Shown piece by piece: positions 39,810 through 47,673 of a DNA stretch of 64,000 nucleotides; the stretch's first letter is position 1; each line of letters begins with the position of its first letter. The notes under the pieces are model-generated. The model worked only from the letters and a program-made list of their open reading frames with translations. It did no database searches and was not told the DNA's origin. The stretch comes from Novosphingobium sp. FKTRR1 (GTDB lineage: Bacteria > Pseudomonadota > Alphaproteobacteria > Sphingomonadales > Sphingomonadaceae). The translations under genes and the position numbers were made by a program. Location: assembly GCF_020404405.1 (NCBI RefSeq), contig NZ_JAIZDA010000001.1, forward strand, positions 310,001 through 374,000, given 5' to 3'.

Positions 39810-41146
39810 GCTGCGGACATCCACACGAAGCGGACCACGAACAGCCCGGCAAGAAGAAACAGGAACCAGTCGGCGCGCTCGGCCTTGCCGCGCAGCAACT
39901 TCAACCCGGCGTGCGCGGTAATGCCGAACGCCAGTCCGTTGGCGATCGAGAACGTCAGCGGGATCATTGCGACCGTCAGGAACGCCGGGATGGCGGCCAT
40001 CGGGTCTTCCCAATCGACCTCGCTCAACGGCAGCAGCATCAGCCCGCCGACGATGATCAGCGCGGGCGCGGTGGCGGCCAGCGGCACGAGTTGCGCGTAA
40101 GGCGCGACGAACATGGTTGCCAAGAACAGCAGTCCGGTGACCACGGCGGTAAGGCCCGTGCGTCCGCCCGCCTGCACCCCGGCCGCGCTCTCGACATAGC
40201 TGGTGACCGTGCTGGTGCCCGCCATGGCGCCGACGATGGTTGCCACCGCATCGGTTATCAGGATGCGGTTGAGGCCGGGGATGCGGCCCGCCTTGTCCAT
40301 CAACCCGGCGCGCTTGGTCACGGCGACCAGCGTGCCGATGTTGTCGAACAAGTCGACGAACAGGAACACGAACAGGATCTCGGCCAGCCCGCCCGACAGC
40401 CGGAACACGCCGGCAAGGTCGAGCTTGAACGCGGTCTGGGTCAGCGCGGTCAGGCTGTAGGGTTCGGGCGTCATCCGGGCAAAACCGGTCAGCACCGCGA
40501 CCAGCGTGGTGACGACGATGCCCACCAGCATCGCCCCGCGCAGGTTCCACACGCTCAGCGCGCCGATGATGAACAGGCCAAGCAGGGCGAGCGCCGCGCC
40601 CGGCTCGCGCAAGTTGCCCAGCGCCACGAAGGTGGCCGGATTGGCCACGACGATCCCGGCATCCTTCAGCCCGATGAAGCCGATGAACAGGCCGATGCCC
40701 CCGGCCACCGCGGCAAACAGGTGCTGCGGAATGGCGCTGACGATCAACTGGCGCACGCCGGTCAGCGTCAGGATCAGGAACACCACGCCCGACAGGAACA
40801 CGCAGCCCAGCGCCACCGGCCATGGCACGTGCATCTGCTGAACCACGGTGAAACTGAAATAGGCGTTGAGGCCCATGCCCGGCGCAAGAGCAAGCGGCAC
40901 GTTGGCGACCAGCCCCATCAGGATCGAGGCGAACGCGGCGGCAAAGCAGGTCGCCGCCGCGACCGAGGCCACCGGCAGACCGGCTTGTCCCAGAATTGCC
41001 GGGTTGACCAGCACGATGTAGGCCATTGTCAGAAACGTGGTTGCCCCGGCCAGCGCTTCGGTGCGCACGCTGGTGCCCCGCTCGCCAAGGCGGAAGTATC
41101 GGTCCAACCGCCCGCCCGCCGTCGGCGCTGCGTCTTGCCCGCTCAT
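39806..41146 (-). CDS. AzgA-like adenine/guanine/hypoxanthine permease
   Basis: 446 residues with about 12-14 membrane segments. The AzgA branch is recognised by RTEALAGATTFLTMAYIVLVNP, LAPGMGLNAYFSFTVV, FLFVDLFDNIGTLVAVTKRAGL and TSTVTSYVESAAGVQAGGRTGLTAVVTG. It is a proton symporter for purine bases, distinct from the NCS2 xanthine/urate permease at 15581. Operon position between the oxalurate hydrolase and an exported nucleosidase suggests it imports the bases released outside. GGGAAACC precedes the ATG, 13 nt after hpxY. Confidence 0.92.
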   Translation of the reverse strand: MSGQDAAPTAGGRLDRYFRLGERGTSVRTEALAGATTFLTMAYIVLVNPAILGQAGLPVASVAAATCFAAAFASILMGLVANVPLALAPGMGLNAYFSFTVVQQMHVPWPVALGCVFLSGVVFLILTLTGVRQLIVSAIPQHLFAAVAGGIGLFIGFIGLKDAGIVVANPATFVALGNLREPGAALALLGLFIIGALSVWNLRGAMLVGIVVTTLVAVLTGFARMTPEPYSLTALTQTAFKLDLAGVFRLSGGLAEILFVFLFVDLFDNIGTLVAVTKRAGLMDKAGRIPGLNRILITDAVATIVGAMAGTSTVTSYVESAAGVQAGGRTGLTAVVTGLLFLATMFVAPYAQLVPLAATAPALIIVGGLMLLPLSEVDWEDPMAAIPAFLTVAMIPLTFSIANGLAFGITAHAGLKLLRGKAERADWFLFLLAGLFVVRFVWMSAA

Positions 41147-41159
41147 CTCGGTTTCCCCG

Positions 41160-42503
41160 TCATGCCCGTTCCCCTGTCGGCGCCGGTTGCGGCGCGGATG
41201 CTGCGATCACGCCACTTTTCTCCAGCATCGCGGCCAGACGCAACAGCGCAGGTTCACCTTTTGCACGCCCTATCAGTTGCAGCCCCAGCGGCAGGCGCCC
41301 CGGTCGGTTCAGCGGCACCGCCAGCGACGGCAGGCCAAGGAAGCTGACCGGCTGGGTGTGGATGCCAAGGTCGGCGCGCGCCGGGCGCAGTTCGCCGTCG
41401 ATCGGGATGCGCGGATCATCCACCAATGGCGCGACGCAAGGCGCAGCGGGCGCCAGCAGCACGTCGAACGGCGCGACCAGTTCGGCCACGCGCGCCTTGT
41501 AGTCGGCGCGGAAAGCCCGCGCCTGCGCGATCAGCTCGGGCGGCAGCAGCGCCCCGGCGAGCAAGCGGTCGCGCACTTGCGGATCGAACGCCAGCGCATC
41601 GCGGGCAAGGTCGGCGCGGTGCAGCGCCCCGCCCTCTGCCGCGGTGATCAGGAACGCGGCCGAACGCGCGCGCGCGACGTCGGGCAGTTCGAGCAGCGGC
41701 GCGTCGGGCGCGATGGCATCGATCGCGGCGAGTTGGTCGGGGTCGGCATTCTGGCGGAACCGGCCACCCAGCCGGGCGACGCGCAGCGGCTTTGCCGCAT
41801 CATCTCCGCCCCCGCGACCCGACAGCACGCGCCACACCAGTTCCATGTCTGCCGCGCTGGTGGCGAAAGGTCCGATATCGTCGAAGCTGTGCGCGAAGGG
41901 AAAGGTGCCCTCCAGCGGCAAGTCGGCATGGCTGGGCTTGAGGCCATAGAGGCCGGTCAGGCTGGCGGGTACGCGGATCGACCCGTTGGTGTCCGACCCC
42001 AGCGAGAACGGCAGCAATCCCGCCGCGACAATCGCCGCCGAACCGCCCGAGGAACCACCGGCGAGCCGCGCAAGATCGTGCGGATTGCGGGTGGTGCCGT
42101 GGGTGGCGTTGATCGTGGCGAAGCCATAGGCGAACTCGTCCATGTTGAGCGTCGCCACCAGCACCGCGCCTGCGGCCGACAAGCGCCGGATCGCTTCGGC
42201 ATCGGCCGCGGCTGGCGCGGCATTGGCATGGATCGCCGAACCGGCGGTGGTCGGCAGGCCCGCCACATCGAACAGATCCTTGACCCCATAAGGAACGCCG
42301 GCCAGCGGACCGGGGTCTTGCCCGGCGGCGATCACGGCATCGACGGCAGCCGCCTCGGCCCGCGCGCGGTCGGCCAGGATGCGGGTGACCGCCACCAACG
42401 CAGGCGCCTCGTCGGCGAGCCGCCGCAAGGTCCGTTCAAGCAGCGCGCTGGCGGTGAACCGACCTGCGCGTATGGCCGCCGCGGTGGCGATGACGCCGGT
42501 CAT
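41160..42503 (-). CDS. hpxY: Oxalurate amidohydrolase HpxY (AtzE-like amidase)
   Basis: 447 residues of the amidase-signature family. The triad is visible as K75 (PYGVKDLFDVAG), S151 (LAGGSSGGSAA) and the nucleophile S175 (SDTNGSIRVPA). Similarity to AtzE-type hydrolases and the partner gene hpxX just upstream (4-nt overlap) match the hpxXY pair, whose product is proposed to cleave oxalurate to oxamate. AtzE-like enzymes form a complex with the small AtzG/HpxX subunit. Glutamyl-tRNA amidotransferase subunit A is excluded by the lack of gatB/gatC partners and the context. Confidence 0.86.
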   Translation of the reverse strand: MTGVIATAAAIRAGRFTASALLERTLRRLADEAPALVAVTRILADRARAEAAAVDAVIAAGQDPGPLAGVPYGVKDLFDVAGLPTTAGSAIHANAAPAAADAEAIRRLSAAGAVLVATLNMDEFAYGFATINATHGTTRNPHDLARLAGGSSGGSAAIVAAGLLPFSLGSDTNGSIRVPASLTGLYGLKPSHADLPLEGTFPFAHSFDDIGPFATSAADMELVWRVLSGRGGGDDAAKPLRVARLGGRFRQNADPDQLAAIDAIAPDAPLLELPDVARARSAAFLITAAEGGALHRADLARDALAFDPQVRDRLLAGALLPPELIAQARAFRADYKARVAELVAPFDVLLAPAAPCVAPLVDDPRIPIDGELRPARADLGIHTQPVSFLGLPSLAVPLNRPGRLPLGLQLIGRAKGEPALLRLAAMLEKSGVIAASAPQPAPTGERA

Positions 42504-42700
42504 CCGGTCGGCCCGAGCAGGTTTGCCGCATGACCTTGCAACAGGGCGAGGTTGGCCAGAACCCCCGGCAAACACCCAGCCGGAATGGTCAGGCCCAACG
42601 CTTCGGCCCGCGCGCGTGCCCGCTCCTCGGTCAGCGCGATTTGCGCGACCAGAGCGGCGCGGTTGGCCGGGATGGGGCTTGGGGTATCATCTTGCGACAT
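42500..42700 (-). CDS. hpxX: HpxX/AtzG-like small subunit (DUF4089)
   Basis: 66 residues. The C-terminal half IPAGCLPGVLANLALLQGHAANLL is the conserved DUF4089/AtzG-like segment; the N-terminal half is a charged helix. In the s-triazine pathway the analogous AtzG wraps around AtzE, and hpxX accompanies hpxY in Klebsiella. It is the first gene of the 18-gene operon and is coupled to hpxY by a 4-nt overlap. Start ATG at 42700 (MSQDDTPSPIPANRAALVAQIAL). It lies 31 bp from the 46-bp operator candidate. Confidence 0.88.
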   Translation of the reverse strand: MSQDDTPSPIPANRAALVAQIALTEERARARAEALGLTIPAGCLPGVLANLALLQGHAANLLGPTG

Positions 42701-42730
42701 GTCATCGCCGCTATGCCCGCAAGCCCCCTA

Positions 42731-42776
42731 GCGATCCAACGCAATGATCGAAACGGATCGTTGCAAAAAACAGAGC
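42731..42776. promoter_or_regulatory. Purine-regulon operator candidate, copy 2 (hpxX promoter)
   Basis: The core is a near-perfect palindrome: GCAATGATC (42741-42749), six bases, GATCGTTGC (42756-42764), then six A. 36 of 46 positions agree with the element in front of the LysR gene at 22301-22346. It sits 31-76 bp upstream of hpxX, where a regulator could act on the operon promoter. Confidence 0.65.
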
Positions 42777-42804
42777 GCTTCAGGTGCCAGGAACAGTGCG
42801 CCGA

Positions 42805-43587
42805 TCAGCGCGGCGCCATGCGGATCGCCCCATCGAGCCGGACGGCCTGCCCGTTGAAATAGCTGTTGCGCACGAATTCCAGCGCCAGACTGGCGAACTC
42901 GTCGGGCTTGCCCAGCCGCTTGGGGAACGGCACCGAGGCGTTGAGCCCGTCGAGCACCTTTTCGGGCAAGCGGCCAAGCAGCGGCGTGCCGAAGATGCCC
43001 GGCATGATCGCGTTCACACGGATGCCCAGATCCATCAGGTCGCGCGCCATCGGCAGGACCAGCCCGTTGACCCCGGCCTTGGCCGAACCATAGGCGATCT
43101 GGCCGATCTGCGCGTCCTGCGCCGCGACCGAAGCGGTCAGCGTGATCACCCCGCGCTCGCCGTCCTCCAGCGGCTCAAGGCTTGCCATGCCCAGCGCCGA
43201 CAGCGAGGCCACGCGGTAGCTGGCCACCAGAATGCCTTCGATCGCAAACGCGTAGTCCGCTGTGGGAAAGCGGATGAACTCGCCGGTTTCCTTGTTGCGG
43301 CCCACGGTCTTGCCCTTGCGGTTGGCCATCGCGCAGTGGACCAGCACCCGCTCCTGACCATGTGCGGCGCGCGCGGTGGCGAACCCTGCGATCACCGACT
43401 CTTCCGACAGGATATCGACCTTGACGAACAAGCCGCCGATGGCCGCCGCCACTTCGGCGCCCAGTTCCTCGTTCAGGTCGAAGATGGCCACTTTCACGCC
43501 CTGCGCGGCCAGCGCCTCGGCCGTGGCGCGGCCAAGGCCCGACGCGCCGCCGGTCACCACGGCGGCCAGATTGCTGTCGATCTTCAT
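42805..43587 (-). CDS. Short-chain dehydrogenase (3-hydroxyacyl-CoA dehydrogenase-like)
   Basis: 260 residues. The NAD motif TGGASGLGRATAEALAAQG is at the N-terminus, the catalytic serine in LTASVAA and the YxxxK motif in YGSAKAG; the tail ends FNGQAVRLDGAIRM. The combination resembles type II 3-hydroxyacyl-CoA dehydrogenases (HSD17B10-like), acting in beta-oxidation. Two acyl-CoA dehydrogenase genes lie upstream on the same strand, so a catabolic operon for a branched, steroid-like or terpenoid acyl-CoA is possible. The gap to the preceding gene is 30 bp. Confidence 0.85.
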   Translation of the reverse strand: MKIDSNLAAVVTGGASGLGRATAEALAAQGVKVAIFDLNEELGAEVAAAIGGLFVKVDILSEESVIAGFATARAAHGQERVLVHCAMANRKGKTVGRNKETGEFIRFPTADYAFAIEGILVASYRVASLSALGMASLEPLEDGERGVITLTASVAAQDAQIGQIAYGSAKAGVNGLVLPMARDLMDLGIRVNAIMPGIFGTPLLGRLPEKVLDGLNASVPFPKRLGKPDEFASLALEFVRNSYFNGQAVRLDGAIRMAPR

Positions 43588-43617
43588 CGTGTTGGTCCTG
43601 TCAAACTTGCGCTGGCG

Positions 43618-44829
43618 TCACGCCGGGATCTGGTTGAACGGCACGCCCTTGTCGGGGCGGTGATCCTGCGGCAGGCCAAGGATCTTTTCGGCGATCGTGT
43701 TGAGCAGCATCTCGTCGGCGCCCCCGGCGATGCGGCCGGTCGGCGCATTGATCCAGCTGCTTGCCCAGTCTTCCTTCTGGTGGGCATGCTCATCGAACGA
43801 AAAGCCCAGATTGCCGCGCAGATCGAGCGCCAGTTCCGACAGCTTTTGCCGGCTGCGCACCGACACCAGCTTGTTGAGCGACCCTTCCGGACCCGGCTGC
43901 ATGCCCGCCTGCATCATCAGCATCGCGCGGCGGGTGATCGAATCGAGCCCCGCGCGCATCGCGTGATTGCGCGCGATCTGTGAACGGATGCGCCCATCCT
44001 CGATCGCGGGACGGCCATTCACTTCGGCCTCGCGCGCGACATCGACGAACAAGTCGAGGTGCGGGCCGAAGCCACCGCTGTCGGTAGCGATATAGCGCTC
44101 GATCATCAGCGTGGTCATCGCCACGCCGAAGCCGCCGCCAACCAGGCTCATCCGCTGGCTGTCCTCAAGCCGCACGTCGTCGAAGAACACCTCGTTGACG
44201 TGGCTGTCGCCGCCCGCCAGCTTGATCGGGCGCACGTCAACGCCCGGCGCCTTCATGTCCACCCAGAAATAAGTCAGGCCCTTGTGCTTGGGCGCGGTGG
44301 GGTCGGTGCGCACGACGATCACGCCATAATCGCAATACTGCGCCCAACTGGTCCACAGCTTCTGGCCGTTGAGCTTCCAGCCGTTGCCGTCCACTTCGGC
44401 GCGGCTGCGCAGGCCGGCAAGGTCGGAGCCGCCAGCGGGTTCGGAGAACAACTGGCACCAGATTTCCTCGCCGCGCAGCGCCTTGATCACGCGCTCCTTG
44501 ACAAAGGCCTTGTCCTGACCGTGCATCATCAGGATCGGCACCGGCATGCCGAGCGAGATGCCGAAGTAGCCGTTGGGCATGCCAAAGGCCATTTCCTCGG
44601 TCTCGAACAGCATCTTTTCAAGGTGGGTCAGCCCCTGCCCGCCGTATTCCTTGGGCCAGTTGATCCCGCCGAACCCGGCATCATAGCGCGCGGCAAGGTA
44701 CTTGCGGCCAACCTCGATGTCCTGTTCGACGCTCAACCCCTTGCGCGCAGGGCGGGCGAATTCGCCGGCAACCGATTCCAGCCAGTTGCGCGCGCGGGCG
44801 CTGTACGCTTCGTAGTTGGTGCTGCTCAT
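43618..44829 (-). CDS. Acyl-CoA dehydrogenase, large-type partner
   Basis: 403 residues, FAD-dependent. Markers are FGGINWPKEYGGQG, IWCQLFSEPAGGSDLAGLRSRAE, GWKLNGQKLWTSWAQYCDYGVIVVRTD and a C-terminal helical domain with NLGFSFDE. It oxidises an acyl-CoA to the enoyl-CoA. The adjacent second acyl-CoA dehydrogenase overlaps by 4 nt; such pairs often form heteromeric enzymes for bulky substrates such as steroid side chains or bile acids, though nothing here proves that substrate. Start MSSTNYEAYSARARNWLE. Confidence 0.92.
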   Translation of the reverse strand: MSSTNYEAYSARARNWLESVAGEFARPARKGLSVEQDIEVGRKYLAARYDAGFGGINWPKEYGGQGLTHLEKMLFETEEMAFGMPNGYFGISLGMPVPILMMHGQDKAFVKERVIKALRGEEIWCQLFSEPAGGSDLAGLRSRAEVDGNGWKLNGQKLWTSWAQYCDYGVIVVRTDPTAPKHKGLTYFWVDMKAPGVDVRPIKLAGGDSHVNEVFFDDVRLEDSQRMSLVGGGFGVAMTTLMIERYIATDSGGFGPHLDLFVDVAREAEVNGRPAIEDGRIRSQIARNHAMRAGLDSITRRAMLMMQAGMQPGPEGSLNKLVSVRSRQKLSELALDLRGNLGFSFDEHAHQKEDWASSWINAPTGRIAGGADEMLLNTIAEKILGLPQDHRPDKGVPFNQIPA

Positions 44830-45920
44830 GCCGTTTCTCCGGTCAGCTGGTCGACCAGCAGGTCTTCCCAGAACAACAGGTTACCTTGTTCGATGGCGAG
44901 GCTGCGGGCGCGCCGCATGTGCAGGTGCAGGCCCTGCTCCCACGTCACGCCGATGCCGCCATGCACCTGCACGCAATCGCGCGCGGCGGTGTCATAGGCT
45001 TCGGTCGCCGAAATCCGCGCGTCGGCCGCAGCCATCAGGAAGTCGTCCGAACCTTCCGCTGCCGCTGCATGGATAGCATTGGCCCGCGCGATCTCGACCA
45101 GCCCGTAAAGCTCGGCAATGCGGTGCTTGACCGACTGGAACGCGCCGATCGGCTGACCGAACGCCTTGCGCGTATTGGCATAGTCGCGCGCGATCAGCAG
45201 CAGCGCCTCGGCCCCGCCGACTTGTTCGTGCGCGGTGATCACGGCCATGCGGCCCAGCAGATCGAGCGCCAGCGCCCGCGCGTCCTCTCCTTCGGCCAGC
45301 AGCGTTGCCGGGGTCTGGGCAAAGACCAGATCGGCATAAAGGCGGCTGTTGTCGAAGCTGCGGATCGGCTTGCGCACCACGCTATCGAGTTCGGCGAGCA
45401 CCAGCGCGGGGCGGCCCGCGTGGCTGGCCCAGACCACCGCGACATCGGCAGTGATCGCGGCGGGAATGCCATGCTTGGTGCCGTTGAGCACGCCCTTGTC
45501 GAACGTGACCGCGGGCACCGGCGGCAGCGGCGCGTTGCCTTCGGCAAAGGCGACCGTCGCCAGCACTTCACCGCTGGCCAGCCGGGGCAGCCATGCAGCC
45601 TTCACCGCATCGCTTCCTGCCAGCACCAGAGCCTGCGCGGCGCCATAGCCGACGGTCAGGAACGGCGCGCCTGCGGTTGCGGCGCCGCTGGCCTGCGCGA
45701 CCAGACCCAGCTCGATCAGGCCGAGCCCCAGCCCGCCATGCGCTTCGGGAATGGCGAGCGCGGTCCAGCCTTGCTCGACGGCGGTTTCCCAGAACGGCGC
45801 GTCGTATTCGCCGACGACCTCAAGCAGCTTGAGCAGCCGCGCCTTGCTGGTTCGGGCATCGAGCACGCGGCGCGATTCGGTCGCGATCGCCTGCTGCCCT
45901 TCATCGTGAAGGATGGACAT
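44826..45920 (-). CDS. Acyl-CoA dehydrogenase, second subunit type
   Basis: 364 residues with a shorter acyl-CoA dehydrogenase fold: HDEGQQAIATESRRVLDA, LAIPEAHGGLGLGLIELGLV, then the C-terminal ARDYANTRKAFGQPIGAFQSVKHRIAELYG and CVQVHGGIGVTWEQGLHLHMRRAR. The substrate-contact loop is degenerate relative to its partner, as in alpha-beta heteromers. The ATG at 45920 (MSILHDEG) is preceded by AGGGAG; the in-frame ATG at 46016 lies in the operator. It leads the operon and is 94 bp from the palindrome at 46014-46041. Confidence 0.9.
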   Translation of the reverse strand: MSILHDEGQQAIATESRRVLDARTSKARLLKLLEVVGEYDAPFWETAVEQGWTALAIPEAHGGLGLGLIELGLVAQASGAATAGAPFLTVGYGAAQALVLAGSDAVKAAWLPRLASGEVLATVAFAEGNAPLPPVPAVTFDKGVLNGTKHGIPAAITADVAVVWASHAGRPALVLAELDSVVRKPIRSFDNSRLYADLVFAQTPATLLAEGEDARALALDLLGRMAVITAHEQVGGAEALLLIARDYANTRKAFGQPIGAFQSVKHRIAELYGLVEIARANAIHAAAAEGSDDFLMAAADARISATEAYDTAARDCVQVHGGIGVTWEQGLHLHMRRARSLAIEQGNLLFWEDLLVDQLTGETA

Positions 45921-46013
45921 CCCTGGCACTCCCTCTTGCGTGTCCGCGTTGTGCCATCCGGGCCGACCGGGTGTGGCCCGGCTGCGGATGCGCGTGTCGT
46001 GTGCTTGCCCGAC

Positions 46014-46041
46014 CATTGTTTAGTCGATCGATTAAACAATG
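46014..46041. promoter_or_regulatory. 28-bp palindromic operator, copy 2 (acyl-CoA dehydrogenase operon)
   Basis: The core TTTAGTCGATCGATTAAA (46019-46036) is extended on both sides by CATTG and CAATG, so the whole 28-bp element is a palindrome with a single mismatched base pair. The 18-bp core is identical to that at 11782-11799. A TetR-type repressor is the likely ligand; not encoded beside either copy. Confidence 0.75.
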
Positions 46042-46218
46042 CACAGCCTTGCCCCACTTGGCAAGCGACGATCCACCGAAGCGACTGCAACTAGCGGACA
46101 AGCCGTTCTGATAAGGCCCGATTTTCTCGGAAACTGGCCCATTTGGGCATCTGGCGAACCAAAGGTGATACACTTTGAGACTTGCCCTTCGCCGTCCGAA
46201 GGGATGGGGATAGCGCCC

Positions 46219-47661
46219 ATGCGCAGTCTGACCACCGTTGCCCTGACCACCCCGTTCGCCATGCTGCTGGCCGGTTGCGCCGTCGGGCCGACCTATCTGG
46301 CGCCCACCGCGCCCACGCTGGGAGTGCCCGCTGCATGGTCGGTGCCCGCCACCGCCAGCCGCGAGGATCTGGCGGCATGGTGGCGCCGTTTCGATGACCC
46401 GGTGCTGTCGGCGCTGATCGACAAGGCCATGGCCGGAAACCTCGATATCGCACAGGCGCAGGCGCGGCTGCGGCAGGCGCGCGAGGCGCTCGTCCAGTCG
46501 CGCAGCGGCTTGTTCCCCACGCTGTCGGCCAGCGGTAGCGGCGGCCGGAACGAAGCGCTGGCGGGCACCCTATCGCCCACCGGCAGCGGGGCCACCAGCC
46601 TCTCGCTCGGGCTCGATGCCAGCTATCAGGCCGATGTGTTCGGCGGCGTGCGGCGCTCGGTCGAGGCAAGCAGCGCCGATCTGGCGGCAAGCGGCTTCAC
46701 GCTGGCGGCCACCCAGTTGTCGATGGAAAGCGAACTTGCCCGCAACTACATGCAGGCGCGCGGCTTTCAGCAGCAGCTCGATCTGGCCCGCGCCACTCTG
46801 GCAATTCAGGACGACAACCTGTCGATCGCGCAATTCCGCGTGCAGGCGGGGCTTGTCACCTCGGTCGATGTCGAAAGCGCCCGCGCTTCCCGCGCGCAGG
46901 CGGCGGCTGTCATTCCGCAAGTGGAGCAGTCCTTTGCCGCAGCCGTCGCGCGGATCGCGGTGCTGACCGGAGAGGCACCCGGCGCCTTGCGGCCGCTGCT
47001 GGCCACCCCCGCGCCGATCCCCACCGGCCCGGCCAACATCGCGCTGGGCATTCCTGCCGACCTGCTGCGCCGCCGACCCGACGTGCTGTCTGCCGAGCGC
47101 AACCTTGCGGCGGCCAGCGCGCGGATCGGCGTGGCGCAGGCCCGGCTCTATCCGGCGCTGTCGTTCACCGGATCGCTGGCAAGCAGCGCCGGAGCGGTGC
47201 GCACCTTGTTCGATACGATCACCGGCAGCCTGTTTGCCAATCTGGCGCAGACGCTGTTCGACGGCGGATCGCGGCGCGCCCAGACCCGCTCTGCCCGCGC
47301 CGGTGCCGACCTTGCCTTTGCCGCCTATAAAAGCAGCGTGCTGCGCGCGATCGAGGACACCGAGAATGCCGCAGGCGCGCTCGACAGCGCCGAAGCGCGC
47401 GAGGTCCAGTTTGCGCTTGCGGCAACGGCCGCGCAGAACTCGGCCATTCTTGCGCGCAGCCAGTACCGCGCCGGGCTGACCGATTTCACCACGCTCAACA
47501 CGCAGGAATCCGCGCTGGTCAACGCGCGCACCAGCCTGCTGCAAGCCCGCGCGGACAAGGCGCAGGCGCTGGTGACGCTGTTTGTCGCACTGGGCGGTGG
47601 CTGGAGCGGAGCGGACCTTGCGCCCGCCGCTGCGGCTACGCCCTCATCATCCCCTCGCTGA
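46219..47661 (+). CDS. Outer-membrane efflux lipoprotein (NodT/OprM family)
   Basis: 480 residues. A lipoprotein signal ends in LLAGCAVGP, so the mature protein is lipid-anchored at the Cys near residue 20. Two outer-membrane factor repeats follow, with AWWRRFDDPVLSALIDKAMAGNLDIAQAQARLRQAR in the first and IPADLLRRRPDVLSAERNLAAASARIGVAQARLYP in the second. It forms the TolC-like channel for the adaptor and ABC transporter encoded downstream (12-, 3- and 0-nt gaps). I chose the ATG at 46219 because it gives the lipoprotein signal; upstream in-frame ATGs lie in the palindromic region. Confidence 0.93.
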   Translation: MRSLTTVALTTPFAMLLAGCAVGPTYLAPTAPTLGVPAAWSVPATASREDLAAWWRRFDDPVLSALIDKAMAGNLDIAQAQARLRQAREALVQSRSGLFPTLSASGSGGRNEALAGTLSPTGSGATSLSLGLDASYQADVFGGVRRSVEASSADLAASGFTLAATQLSMESELARNYMQARGFQQQLDLARATLAIQDDNLSIAQFRVQAGLVTSVDVESARASRAQAAAVIPQVEQSFAAAVARIAVLTGEAPGALRPLLATPAPIPTGPANIALGIPADLLRRRPDVLSAERNLAAASARIGVAQARLYPALSFTGSLASSAGAVRTLFDTITGSLFANLAQTLFDGGSRRAQTRSARAGADLAFAAYKSSVLRAIEDTENAAGALDSAEAREVQFALAATAAQNSAILARSQYRAGLTDFTTLNTQESALVNARTSLLQARADKAQALVTLFVALGGGWSGADLAPAAAATPSSSPR

Positions 47662-47673
47662 CCGGATCGCACC

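Larger units (their letters stand above)
23322..42700 (-). other. 18-gene purine-to-oxalate operon
   Basis: All 18 genes run on the minus strand from hpxX (start 42700) to the nucleoside-hydrolase-like gene (stop 23322). Of 17 junctions, eleven are 4-nt overlaps, three are overlaps of 7, 8 and 17 nt, and three are gaps of 1, 4 and 13 nt. No internal promoter-sized gap exists. A single promoter at the operator near 42731-42776 is therefore likely. Confidence 0.8.
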
